Assembly: GCA_003952965.2 (NCBI GenBank)
Contig: CM025850.1
Coordinates: 33,893,204 to 33,957,203, forward strand
DNA: 64,000 nt
From: Morella rubra
Taxonomy: Eukaryota; Streptophyta; Magnoliopsida; Fagales; Myricaceae
Direction: 5' to 3'
Within the stretch, counting starts at the first letter, position 1, and every line of letters begins with the position of its first letter. Below the pieces are notes generated by a model, which did not search any database, was not told where the DNA came from, and worked only from the letters and a program-made list of their open reading frames with translations. The translations under genes were made by a program, and so were the position numbers. Below, one piece after another: positions 25,715 to 37,200 of the stretch.

Positions 25715-26359
25715 TGTTATATGGGCGTCCAGCCCATGAGCCTTTTTAGAGCCCATTTGTGGGCGCAAGTTTAAAGTAGGGCAACAAAAGGCGTTGCCGC
25801 ATAACCTATTTAAAGAAAAAGAAAGTTGCCACAAAATACATCCTAAAAAAGAGAGAAAAGGAAAGTTGCCGCATGCCAAAAGAGAAAAAATGAGAAGCAA
25901 GAAAGAAAGAAAGAAAGAAAGAAGAAGAAAAAAAAAATTTCAGGAGTTTTTCTTTTGATATTCAGGTGTGATTTTCACACAGAAACAAATTGGTTATTAC
26001 TAAGAAGGTTATTTAAGTGTTTTATCAACGGAGAGTTGTGATATTCAAATTAGAGATCTCACTGTAAAGTGGATTTCTTCAGATTCTAAGATTGATAGCG
26101 AGATTGTATTTTTCTTATAGAGTTGATCTTGTTGAATTCTAATTTGCTAGAACTCAAATTTTGACATAAACTTGAGTGTTGTAATCTTTATTTTATTATA
26201 GTGGATTTATCTCGGAGTTGCCCGTTTTTTCCCTTCACATTTCACGTAAATCTTGTGTGTTCTCTTTGTACTTGCTTTATTTTATTTTATTTTTGTTTGG
26301 TTACTGATTTGCTTGGGAATTATTACTTAATTTGCACAGAGACCTAATTTGGCCCAACA
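25715..26359. mobile_element. Probable solo LTR (about 645 bp) inside the GATL pseudogene
   Basis: This begins TGTTATATGGGC and ends GCCCAACA, the usual TG...CA ends with a short inverted repeat. It interrupts the GATL reading exactly between PWV and RLDAN. No internal retrotransposon genes are present, so it is a solo LTR rather than a full element. The flanks AGCTG and GACTG would be a 5-bp target duplication with two changes, which is weak. The superfamily is undetermined. Confidence 0.65.
25900..25921. repeat. (GAAA)n microsatellite
   Basis: Five tandem GAAA units within the solo LTR. Confidence 0.9.
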
Positions 26360-26439
26360 GACTGGACGCGAACCGGCTATGCTCGTTAAACGCTCATTGG
26401 GCGCCTTATGATCTGTTAGACTTACTTTGCTTTGGATAA

Positions 26440-29300
26440 GTGTGGAGATTACAGTTTGTTTTTGCTGTCAACTCTTGGACATTGCTCTCTCTTGCGCTTG
26501 TTAGTCGGAGGACCGTAGAAAAAAACAAAAAGCATTCGATTTTGGGAAGGAAGACTTCGTTCCTCTAGATTATACTGGCATCAAGCGCATCTGGGAGCTC
26601 AGCAAATAAGAACCAAAAAAACTCATCCGATAGAAATTGGAAATTTGGGAAAAATGGTGGTCTTTCAGAGAGGAGATGAGTTAAACAGGAATGCCTTATA
26701 TAGGCCGTTCAGCTTATTCATTTAAGTTTTTTTTTTTTCAACGTGGCTTTAGTGGAACACGGGGGCGCATTCGAATTCGAGCACGTGTAAGTGTCATTTG
26801 CCATGCCAATTTTGGAGCACCCCTAAGTGTCATTTGCCATGTCAGTAGCTCCCGTTAGCTTAATTGAAACAATTTCGAATATTATTGCACTAAAAATGTA
26901 AATATAGCATTTTCCTGTAATCCACCACTATCAAGGATAAGATTCAGGGAAACAAGAGTGACAACACTAATACTCGGCACTTACCTGAACTCGCAGAGTC
27001 AAATAAAATTTTAAAGCTCCAATTGTAGGGGACCTCCTACAGGAAGAACCCCTCAAAAAATTAGCGTATGCCGCTATCTGCGGCGAGCACACGGTATTCT
27101 TTAGTAAAAGGCGAAAGAATAGTTCGCTTTGTGCTCACCGCGCGGCTGCGTACTTGGCAAGGTGGAATGGCTGCCCATTTTATTCTAGTTTGTCTTTGGG
27201 AACTTATGGCTTCTGTCCCGTGTGGGACTCCTCATGGAAGAAGAACGTATCACGTGCAAAACGAATGTAGCTGTGCCCGGCCAATCAGCTCTGAAATGCC
27301 ACACCGGTTCAGTTTCATCAAGATAATCCAGTACGGGGGGACTTGGGAGAAATCTTTTGGGATCAATTCAAACAGGTCAGAAACCCAAAATTTCCACTGC
27401 CGAATCCAGGCCAAGCCCAAGAGCAAGACCCAATCCTCGATGAGAGAGACGGCCCATACTATATTTTGGGTCGTTCAAGACAAACCCTTAGCCACATCCA
27501 GGAACCAGGGCCATTGAATCCAGATAGGTGGTAAATCAAATTTTAATGTGGAAAATAAACAATAATTTTATTCAGTTTTTTTAAGGCATAGATATTACTC
27601 TTCGAAATAATAAAAAAATGCTCTTGTTTACACTTAAATACTTAAAAATATGAAATAAAATAAAATAAAAGACAGTAAAAAATATTATTTATTTTATACA
27701 TATAATACTAAAATTTTAAAAAACAGTGATGGTGATTTGACATAACATCATCTTTCAAAACTCTCATTTTAAGTATATTCACTGGAGTAAACTGGATCAA
27801 GTTAGTAAAAATAACGATCTCATATGATTGATGCCAGTAAAAATAACGATATAATTCAAGATATTTTGCTATGATTGATAAAATTTACACTTTGGTGTAA
27901 GAACGAAGAGTTACAATAGAATAGAACCCAAGTGTTTTTTTTTAGCCTGTCAAGAAAAAATCTCAAAGAGCTAATGCAAACCCATTTTTCCCATAATCTC
28001 TTGAGAAATCAAATTGAGGACCGTATGCCTTACCACACAATTAATCTATAATCACTAAAACATAATAATTTAAATTATCTAATCTCTTGATTTATGTGGA
28101 GGTTTTATTAGTTCTTTATTGAAAAAAATAAGACTTGTGAAATTGTCTCGATTTAAGAGTTTTGCAAGAAATTAACTACTTACTTTTTTTGCTTGTTTTT
28201 TATATCATTTTATTCAAACAATATAGTCTATAAAATCTCCTTGATTGAAGAGATTTATAAGCCATCAACTACACTTAAGTGTTTACTACCTAGTCTTATT
28301 TAGTTTTAAATATAAAAGCATCTAAAAAAAAAAAAATAAAACTATATTTAAAAGTGCTTAATGTGATAACCTAATTTTTTTAATTAAAAGTGCCTAACGT
28401 GATAAATTAAATTCTAATTAAAAGTGCTTAATGTGATAAACGAGTTATTTTGTCCATTAATCAGAAAATAAAAAACACTTATCTTCCAAAAGCACAAAAA
28501 TGACTAGTGATCGCACTCTTCTATGTTCTTTTAACATAAAATATTATTGATAATTATCTAATGCTTCTAAAAAATAATTTTCTCAAAATGAAAATCAATA
28601 AATTAATAAAATCAACATTTTCAACTGAAAGTGAAATACTAATAAATTCTAAATACACGCATAAGTAATGTTGCAGTTACTTATGCAGAACACTAAAAGA
28701 ATGATTTTTAACTAAACTTTATTAATATTTAAAAATATAAATTATATTCAATACCTTATTATAAAAAAGCCTTATTTAAGTCTCACACAACCCCTGCCTA
28801 GAAGAAACCTTTTGAAGGAACCCACCATGCCCTAAAGGCTTAAGCTTTTGCAGGCCAACTCATATTTGTACAGTTGCATGCAGCGTCACGTGATAAATGC
28901 ACATATGGTCCTGGAAAAGGAACCATTAAACAAGTCATATTCCTCATTCTTTCAAAGTGTGCTCGTAATTAAATATTGTACACGATTAGCGCGGCACTCC
29001 AACCTTCGTTTTGTAATGGATTGATTTAAACAATAATGTACGTTCTAAGACCTATCTTGTTGGCAAGGATAATTAAATAAATCTAATATAATACTTGTCA
29101 TATATCTCGAAGAAAATTGATTGACAAGTCGCGTTCTTCTTGCTTTACGGTGCATCCAATCCGCTAGAGATTTGAAATATATATAGTTTTACGCAAATGA
29201 TAAACTTAGGCATATAAAAATATTTCCTATAAAAAAATAAAATAAAAAATACTTTGCGTTGTGCATTAAAATATAACACACGAAGCTAGCATAGCACAGC
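26440..29300. other. Intergenic; contains an imperfect hairpin at 27081-27142
   Basis: No gene was recognised. At 27081-27103 and 27113-27142 lie imperfect inverted arms (GCGAGCACA...TATTCTTT and AAAGAATA...TGTGCTCACCGC). The GC-richer surrounding (26990-27540) holds an open frame of 149 codons from 27068 whose translation resembles nothing known to me and which I do not call as a gene. From 27540 to 29100 the DNA is AT-rich without structure. Confidence 0.4.
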
Positions 29301-29304
29301 TTGC

Positions 29305-30480
29305 AACTTTCAATTTGTGTTTGTTGTTTACTATAGTAATCTTATAGACTCGGCATCCCGTAAAAAGCTTCATTTTTTTTGGGTTCAAAAAACTTTATTA
29401 ATAAGCCGCATTTCTCACGGTGCAATGCGTCAAATCTGCAAGAGATTTGGTGTATATTGCCTCGAATCTGCGGGAGATTTACTTGGTAGGCATATATCTT
29501 GGGTGGAGATATATTTACTAGGAATATATAATGTATGAAAGCAATTAAAAATATTTTATAAAATATCGTTAATATTTTAACAGTATGATCTTATTAGAGG
29601 TGGAACATGTATGCATTTTAATAATTTTGATGCTAAATATGTAAATGACATTTGAGTGAAAATTAGGGAATTAAAAAGTGAAGATCTGTTAAAGTATTTG
29701 CTCTAATATATTAAAATTTTAAGAATATCAAAATTTTGATTTATGAGAATTAATAAAAAAAAGTAAAAAGGGATGATTTAATTGAATTTTATACGTATTA
29801 CTTGACAATTTTTAATTTGTGTTTTCATGTTTACTGTATTACTGTTGTAGACTCGGCATATTAGTTAAAAGCTTTTTTTTAAAAAAATAAAAATAAAAAT
29901 AAAAATACATACTAATAAGCCGCATTTCTCACGGTGGCAATGGGTCAAATCTGCATGAGATTTGGTGTATATTGCCTCGAATCTGCGGGAGATTTACGTC
30001 ATCTTTGACAAGTAAAATTTTTTAGAATTTTAAATTATTTAGAGAAAGTTTTTAAATTACAATTTTTATGGAAGTTTGTATAAAATTGCTGAGAAAGTTT
30101 AAGAACCATCTTGTTGGAGTTTGTTAAAACTAAAGAGAAGATTTAATGAAATTTTTTAATAAAAAAATAATAGAGTTTGTTAAAAAATAATGAGAGACAA
30201 TATTTGATTTAGTTTTTCTAAAAAGAAAAAAATATTAAAATTGGTGTGAAAAGGTGTTGGCATATATAATGTATGAAAGTAATTAAAAATATTTTAAAAA
30301 ATATCATGTATATTTTAGGTGTATGATTTTATTAGAGGGCTAACATGGATGCATTTTGATAGTTTTGACATATAATATAATGAAATTCATAGTTTAGACA
30401 TGTAAATAACATTTAGGGATAGTCAGAGAGTTAAAAGTGAAGATTCCCTAAAATACTTATTCTTGTAAATTAAATACAAG
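29305..30480. repeat. Tandemly duplicated AT-rich block
   Basis: Copy 1 (about 29305-29700) and copy 2 (about 29812-30480) share a leading section around AGACTCGGCAT, AATAAGCCGCATTTCTCACGG and TTGCCTCGAATCTGCGGGAG. Both then share a section starting near 29537 and 30268 (AATTAAAAATATTTT). Copy 2 has about 260 extra bases between the two sections. A weaker third relative of the leading section lies at about 29120-29180. No coding capacity was seen. Confidence 0.7.
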
Positions 30481-31375
30481 ACATGAAGGAGCATGACATT
30501 TTCCACCTTCAAAATTTGTGATTACTGATAATATTATTTTCATACCCCAAGTTTTGTTTTGAATGAAAATTCTCTTTTAATTCAAAGTCTTAGATTACTT
30601 GCATTAGGGGATGATTGAATTAATGGCCGATTTCCATTAGTAAGCTTGAAGTGCAATTTTTGTCATGAAAGAGAAGCCAAATAAAGTGATGATTATGAAG
30701 CTAGTAGGTGCTGATTTAAACATGAGAAAAATGTAGAATTGAGTGACGATGAGGAAGAGGAGTAGAAAAGAAGACTAAGTATCAAGGCTTATGCAAAGTT
30801 TGGCAAAAGTGGTACTTCTTTGTAAAATGGTGGACGGAATAAATAAAAAGGTCGTGATGTTATAACATAACTTAGAATCTATGTGCTCTAACGTAAACTC
30901 AATCTAACAACGGCGTCTATAAATAGGATAGCGCAAAAAGTCTTCACGGTTCAGCTATTACAATTTTTCTCTATATTAAAATGAAATTGATTGAACATGT
31001 CCTTGTAGCTTGGGGGCATACATTCCCCTACAGATTTGTCGTGTATTTCATCAATGGTCCATGGATGTTCCTCAAATGAATAACGCCACAGGTTTGTACC
31101 CGGCCTTATGCATTGAATATAAGAGAGGATGAGCACACACGACACTCCAACTCCATGAAGGATGATTGCGACTCCAATGACAAAGTAAGTCCAATAAAGC
31201 GGGTAGTTATGTTGGAGCCAAAAGAAAATGACAATTTTATGGGGATTTTTTTTATAAAATAACTAATCAGAAATGAAATTACATCTACATCATCTGCTGC
31301 TGCTGCACATATGAGATGGAAGATACATGATTTCTTTTGCACATTAAAAGCTAACATAATAATAATAATAATCAA
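30481..31375. other. Intergenic / probable 3' UTR of the HAD gene
   Basis: This lies directly downstream of the HAD gene on the minus strand. The open frames at 30951-31375 are short and unlike known proteins. A short AAT repeat (about 31356-31373) lies immediately after the HAD stop. Confidence 0.4.
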
Positions 31376-32995
31376 TTAGGCTGTCACAGAAGTCTCCACT
31401 GCAACTTTGCCAGAGTATGCAACTTCTGATTTCTTCATGTCAGCCTCCAAGAGTTCTGGTATTGCTTCCCTAATATTGTGGATGCTTTCTAACGCGTAAT
31501 CTGCACCTTTTACTCTCTGGGATTTCCCAATCTGCATTTTATTCAAAGGGATATCCGTTAGTTTGTAGCAACCAAAAGAAAAGAACAATACTTGGGGGTA
31601 CCAAAATCTCCAATTTAACTTACCAACACAGTCTGAAGACCCAGACGTTTTCCAGCTTGTATGTTGCGGACACTATCCTCAAAGAACAGCTGAAAAACCA
31701 AGAACATCATAAATGATAACAGATTTAAGTGAAAAATCTAAGAGAGAGAAATCGAATGAAATGAGGATACCCTATATTCTAGGAGATGGTCATCTTACAG
31801 TTCTCTGTGGATTTATGTTGGCTATTCTGAGAGCCTTTTCTATGGCGTCTTCTAATGGTTTGCAGACAATGGGTGTCTTTGGTAATGCCACACCAGGGTT
31901 GGGCTGAGCGAAATGCCCGATGATGTCAAATATTTCAGAGCCACTATTAGCGTTTGTGGCAGGAATATCACTAGCAGCATCAGCATTATTGCTTAATCCC
32001 ACAAACTCAATGTCGTCTTCATCCTCCGAGAGAATGCTTTCTTGAGTGGGATTCAGGGTCTCAAAGCAGATAATTCCCTCAAAACAATCTTCTAATCCTA
32101 GCTTTCTAAGTACTTTGGCTGCATGGACCTTGTCTGCGTTTGTGAAAATCTGTTTGAAACACAGAAACACCCTGATCATAAGAATAGAGTCACACTGATG
32201 GACTTTTCTAGGCTATCCATTTGGCACTTGCATACTTACAACTTTGCGGTAAGGCAGGCTCAGCAAAAGACTTCTCAAAACAGGGTCAGGTCTTAAGTTT
32301 TCGTAGGGTAATCTCCCATGAACAAAACTGTTGCACATGAAAGTGAAAGGTCAATCGCCTTTAGAAGAATGTACAGCAGCAACATAGTATAAAGATAGAT
32401 GACTACCATCAGGACCACTACCAGAAGAGATGAAAGGGGAAAAGAAAGGGGAACAAGAAAAATATCAAAACAGAAGAATTTCCATACCTGTGGTATTCAT
32501 CATAGTCGAAGTCATAGCCAATTGCCTGCAAAGCAGAATCCCAAAAAATTGTTATTTATCAATGTGCTCCCATTTTACCAGCAACAAACAAATACATTGA
32601 TAAATCAAAACCGTACCCTAAGACCAGCCATTGTAGTCCCATAATTTTTGTACAGAAGGTTGCACAAATCGGGGATTTTGCTCTTATCTATGCCAAGCTT
32701 TTCGACCATATAGTCTACACCAAGGGCATTCATATACATATTAGAAATGCAAAGTTGATAGTATAATGGAGAAATCTGAGGGCATTAAATTCCCATATGG
32801 GACTTACCTTTTATGTTCTGGAGGACTGCTGAGGCGAGACCAGAACTAAGTGGATAAAGAGTATCATCCAGATCTGCATGTTAAACATAAGGTCAAAGGC
32901 ATTCCACAAGGCAATTCGGATTAGCCCTCAAAATGTGTTGAACAAAATGCCTTACCAAAGAGAAGGCATTCATATTTTGGATTCTGACCCTGCAT
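31376..32995 (-). CDS. HAD-superfamily phosphatase, SDT1/SSM1-type (300 aa, 8 exons)
   Basis: Exons are 32956-32995, 32808-32873, 32617-32714, 32488-32525, 32240-32327, 31799-32149, 31624-31689 and 31376-31531. All are GT-AG and total 903 nt. The family (Arabidopsis At5g59480 and relatives, yeast SDT1) is HAD-type pyrimidine 5'-nucleotidase-like. HAD motif I is LLFDLDDTLYPLSSG, with its Asp pair formed across intron 1. Motif II is IFTNAD, the motif III lysine is in VCKP, and motif IV is FFEDSVRN. The region around residue 150 has an acidic insert (SEDEDD...), longer than I expect for the family. The chosen start gives MQGQNPKYE; an ATG 20 bases upstream is out of frame. Substrate is unproven. 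Confidence 0.92.
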
Positions 32996-34131
32996 GTAGC
33001 GGCCTCAAATTCCATCTTTTATCAGAAGCCCTTCAGTAAAGAATGGAAACAAGTGAAAACAAAGCTCCATGAGAACTTAAACCCGCCAAAGTTTATATGC
33101 ACAATCATTTTGAGTCTCAAACGACAAGCTTTCATGGCTTCCCAATATTTAAGGCCCCTTTTGACACAGATTATCACCAGAAGAATCAAGAAGGTTCATT
33201 TAGGATAAGGCTTTGTTAAGTTTCTGACTGGACAAGCCACAACCACTATCCAATATCGAATCAAGAAGAGGTGGACCAGCGACTTTGTTGGCGTTAGAAA
33301 GCCTAAACAAACATCCAAAACTTCAAAAGTTCCATCATTGAACAACCAGCTGGCAAAATATTAAAACAAAGACAAATCTAGCAACTCATAAACGCTTAGT
33401 CAGGGTTCTTTAAACAAAGCTCATCTGGTTCAGCAAACCCTTTCCCACAGTTTGTTATAACTTTAAGAATCAAGCACAACTCAAAAGACGTAAGCTTTTC
33501 TTGGACGAACTAGAAGGGGTATAAAATATATACAAAAACTTCACCACTTATATCTACGAGACTCCGAGTGTTCATTGGCGTGAAATCGAAGAAACGGGAG
33601 GAAAAAAAACCATTGCAACTGAGAAAAAAAACTTGAACGAAACATGGCTATCAAGAAAGGATTCAGGATATCACTTTTCATGCCTCAAAATGTTAAAAGA
33701 ACTAAAACAACCTCGCTTACATTCAATAGATTAAAATTGCTTCCATCGTAAAGCGAATCTCGCTTTGCAACAAAAAAAAATTAACTTTTGCCCTTTGATT
33801 TGGAGACGTAATCCAACATTAAGAAAAGTTGAAAAGAGTGAGGATTGGAACCGTAATACAGAAACAAAAATGACTTACAAACCAATAGCTTGCATAAAAA
33901 CCGGAGACAGAGGAAGCTAACATTTCCTAGAAAACCATTCATTGGTAAAGAAGGATTTGAAAATAGGAAAAACCAAATCCCATACACCAAAATGCACGAG
34001 CAGTAGTCGAAACCCTACACCCAGAACCTAAAACCGAATAAGCTTCGATACATTATCATAATTGAAACTGAGATTCCAGAGCAAACTAAAATGCAAGAAA
34101 AGAGCATCACAGAACGGAAGGAACTGCTTAC

Positions 34132-34271
34132 CAAATTCGAAATGGCAATGAAAGAAAAAGGAAAATTGAGTGTTTGAGGGACGAAGAGAGAAATGCAAAG
34201 AGGACGTAATCTGAAAAGGAGGACGGAGGAAGTGGGAGGAGGAAGAAGAGAAAGAGAGGTGGCCTTAAATA
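34132..34271 (-). promoter_or_regulatory. Probable promoter and 5'-UTR exon of the HAD gene
   Basis: A TATTTAA box (34265-34271, minus strand) is followed downstream by a stretch ending at a good donor, TTTG|GTAAGC at 34132. A pyrimidine-rich acceptor lies near 33034. Together they suggest an untranslated first exon and an intron of about 1.1 kb (33035-34131). This is inferred from sequence signals only. Confidence 0.45.
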
Positions 34272-34299
34272 GGCGCAAACCGTTGCTTGTTTCCATGGG

Positions 34300-37200
34300 T
34301 CTTTGATTTTTAAAACAATAAAATTAGTTATTTACATTAAACACGTTTAATTCAATTCGAAACATTTAAATTAAGAAAGCGACAGGAAGGTAACAGGAAG
34401 GCCACTAGTTTCAACCTTCAAACGCCAAAAGGTGAAACCCGTGTAAGATCGTACTTTCATCACTCTCTTTGGCCGCAAATTCCAGTTATACCCAACTCCA
34501 CAACCGGGCCTCTCGTAGTCTGAACTCCCGCGTTCAGGTCGTATTTTCACGCCCAAAACTCTTGGGATGCTCGAGATTTTCAGATCGATTCTCAAGAATT
34601 TTTAATAGTGTCGAGAAGATTCACGTTTTATTCTGTCAATATCTGCTACCTTTAGAATATCTTTGAGCCTTCGTTAGTTTATTATACTTTACAAAACTGT
34701 ACGCCAGTATAACAAAATGAATCTTTACAACAAAAACAATTACAGCATAAGAGTTCCATTACGTACAGGCTTATCTGTGTGTCCTTCCCTTTTGCTGTAT
34801 TTCAGTGTTCCAGACTGTCTTGGTTGCTAAACTGGGTACAGGAAATTTAACAAAGGCGGAAGCACAATGTGAAGGGACTACACAAGGTATTTGCGTCTGG
34901 TGCACAGTTACTCGATGTGCAGTTTGCGTCTGGTGCAGAGTTTTTCTAAGATGGAGTTTTTGAAGAGAAAAAAAAGAGGAAGCTAGTTAAGACCCCACGA
35001 AACTTTACTCCAATTTATTTGGGTTCGTTTGTGTCCAGAACATACTGATTAATTAATTAAGCAGAACGAATTATAGAATGTAGATAAACATCGGTTAAAT
35101 AACGATAGCTTGTGGGACATTAGGGTTCTTTGGTGAAAAAGATAGTAGTGGGAAACGAACAGCTTTTGGTTCCACAAAACCATCTGGACACTTATGGACA
35201 CATGGTGGATCTAGATGGGTATCTAGCATGATATCTTTAGTGTTTTAGAGGGAAAAAAAATCAGCATTAATGTGCTCTAAGGGGTAGAGGTGGTGGCTCA
35301 GTGGGGTGTCTGATTGAGGAAGAGAAAAGTGAAACAAGGCTGGGTAATTGGCTGGACTTCACCAAACAGACTGGCAACTAGACAACGAGCAGGTGGGAAA
35401 GTGTCAACCATGAGTTTTTGCTTTTAGGTTAGTTGCGTTATCAAATGGAAACCTAATCGTCCATGGATTTTCACAATTGATAAAAAAAAAATCCCATGGA
35501 TTTGTTAGAACAGAGGTTTTGGGACATTCCCATTTCGCATTTGATGTCCCTAGTCAAATTTAGGGCTAATGAAACCCAATATGCTTCTCATTCTCCCTTA
35601 AAAGAGTTTTGCTTCTTCCTTTCTTTTAGCATTAACTCTTCGTTTTTTCTTTGTTTTTCTGTTAAGGAACGTGTGTTGAATCCTTTCCAAAAGGAATATG
35701 CCAAGGAAGATCGGAATTTGCAGGCGGCCTACTACTTAAAAGAATGATCTTTTTTAAAAAAATAGAAAAATAAAGGAGAGCTGTACCTCAAAGTCCAACT
35801 TATAAAGACACAGAATACCTCTTATAACTCACACATCAAATCTGTTGATAGATACCCGACTGCATATCTTGATAACCCTCACCGTCACCAAAGTTGCAAT
35901 TCCTTCCTAAAGCCCATTCCTTAATTAATAAATTTATCATTATATTATCCTCTCGCAAAATATCTCACAAAATTTGAAATATTTGAACTTAAGAATGATC
36001 ATTTAAAGAGACAAAACCATGAAATATCCATTAAAATGACCTCGATTATCAACATTCAATATGAATGGTGACATATTCAAGATCTAAATGACCACAAGAA
36101 GTTGCCAATGCATATATCATACACTATTAATGCTTTGGTTTGAAAATAATACGGGCCCAAGATTGCCATTTTGTTATTTCCATTACTATATAATGCATGT
36201 GTCTCTCGTGCGCAGGTCGGGGTGTGTGCAGAAACACATAATTTGGAGCAACTGCTAGCTGCCACTTGTGCTGCAGCCTGCAGTGAAAATGACTAACCAA
36301 CCTTATGTAGACCACGTTACAACTGGAGGCTAATAATTTAATGTACTCGGGAGGAAATAAATGGAGCCCCCTGAGATTGCAGAGACATGGGAAAAGTACA
36401 AGAGAAAGTAGGTGAACAAGGCTGGGAAAGGCAAATGATCAGTGTGGGGGTGGGTGTCCCCCTTTTTTTTTTTTCCAAGTAAAATGAGAATGAGGTGATC
36501 AGAGTAATAATCCTCGCTAAGCATGATTACAGGAGTTTGTTTCTTATAGAATATTCGGTTTGAATCAAAATTATTATTTAATAGGCAATTCCGTCGCTAC
36601 AGCACTAACAAGATTATTAAAATACCCACCAATACCCGCAATATACAAGCAATTTTAACTTATATCTACCTCAAACTCTTAATCTTTTAAGAAAAATTGA
36701 ACAAATAGCGGTACCAGCTTGATCTGTTGGCGTGGGGTGACCCTTTGATTAAGCAATTATTTCCCTGTCCAGTTCGTCCTTAAAATATAGCGAAGCCGTG
36801 GTTTACGTATTTGACAAAAACATCGTGGAGGTGAGGTGGGGCTACGTCTAGTCTGGGACTTCGAAAGCACCATTTCTAACTCTTTCCTCTCAATTATTTC
36901 AACCATCTGGGCTGGCTGCGACTGTGACCCATATTTAATCATATTTGCAAAGGGGGGATAATTATTTACGTATTCGCACAAAATACTATGATTTTTATTG
37001 GGGCCTGAGCCTCCAGCTTCTGATTTAGTGGGCGTTGGTTGACTGGGGAAAGCTACAGCAACGGATCAGATTGTACACTGCGATTTTTTGGGTGACGAGT
37101 CATCATGAGATACAGCCATATTGCAGCAATATTTTTCTATCTCCAGGTTGGCCTTCAAATAGGACGGCAAATTCTTATTTCTTTCTCTGTTGAAAGTAGG

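Larger units (their letters stand above)
25408..26439 (+). pseudogene. GATL-type glycosyltransferase fragment, split by a solo LTR
   Basis: Two pieces of a galacturonosyltransferase-like (GATL, GT8 family) gene flank 25715-26359. The left piece (about 25414-25714) reads [20 protein letters not shown], then [20 protein letters not shown]. After a frameshift near 25556 it gives [17 protein letters not shown] Gly-to-stop change and another frameshift follow, then LLQWSGRGRPWV. The right piece (26359-26439) continues in frame as RLDANRLCSLNAHWAPYDLL and ends in TAA at 26437-26439. GATLs act in Golgi pectin/xylan synthesis. The N-terminal two thirds, including the signal anchor and DxD-type site, are missing, so it is dead. 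Confidence 0.85.

Noticed and set aside
26360..26640. Internal region and primer-binding site of an LTR retrotransposon after the LTR
   Set aside because: The sequence immediately after the LTR is the continuation of the GATL gene, so the LTR is solo.
27068..27517. Open frame of 149 codons
   Set aside because: No recognisable domain, starts inside an imperfect hairpin, and lies in repeat-like DNA.
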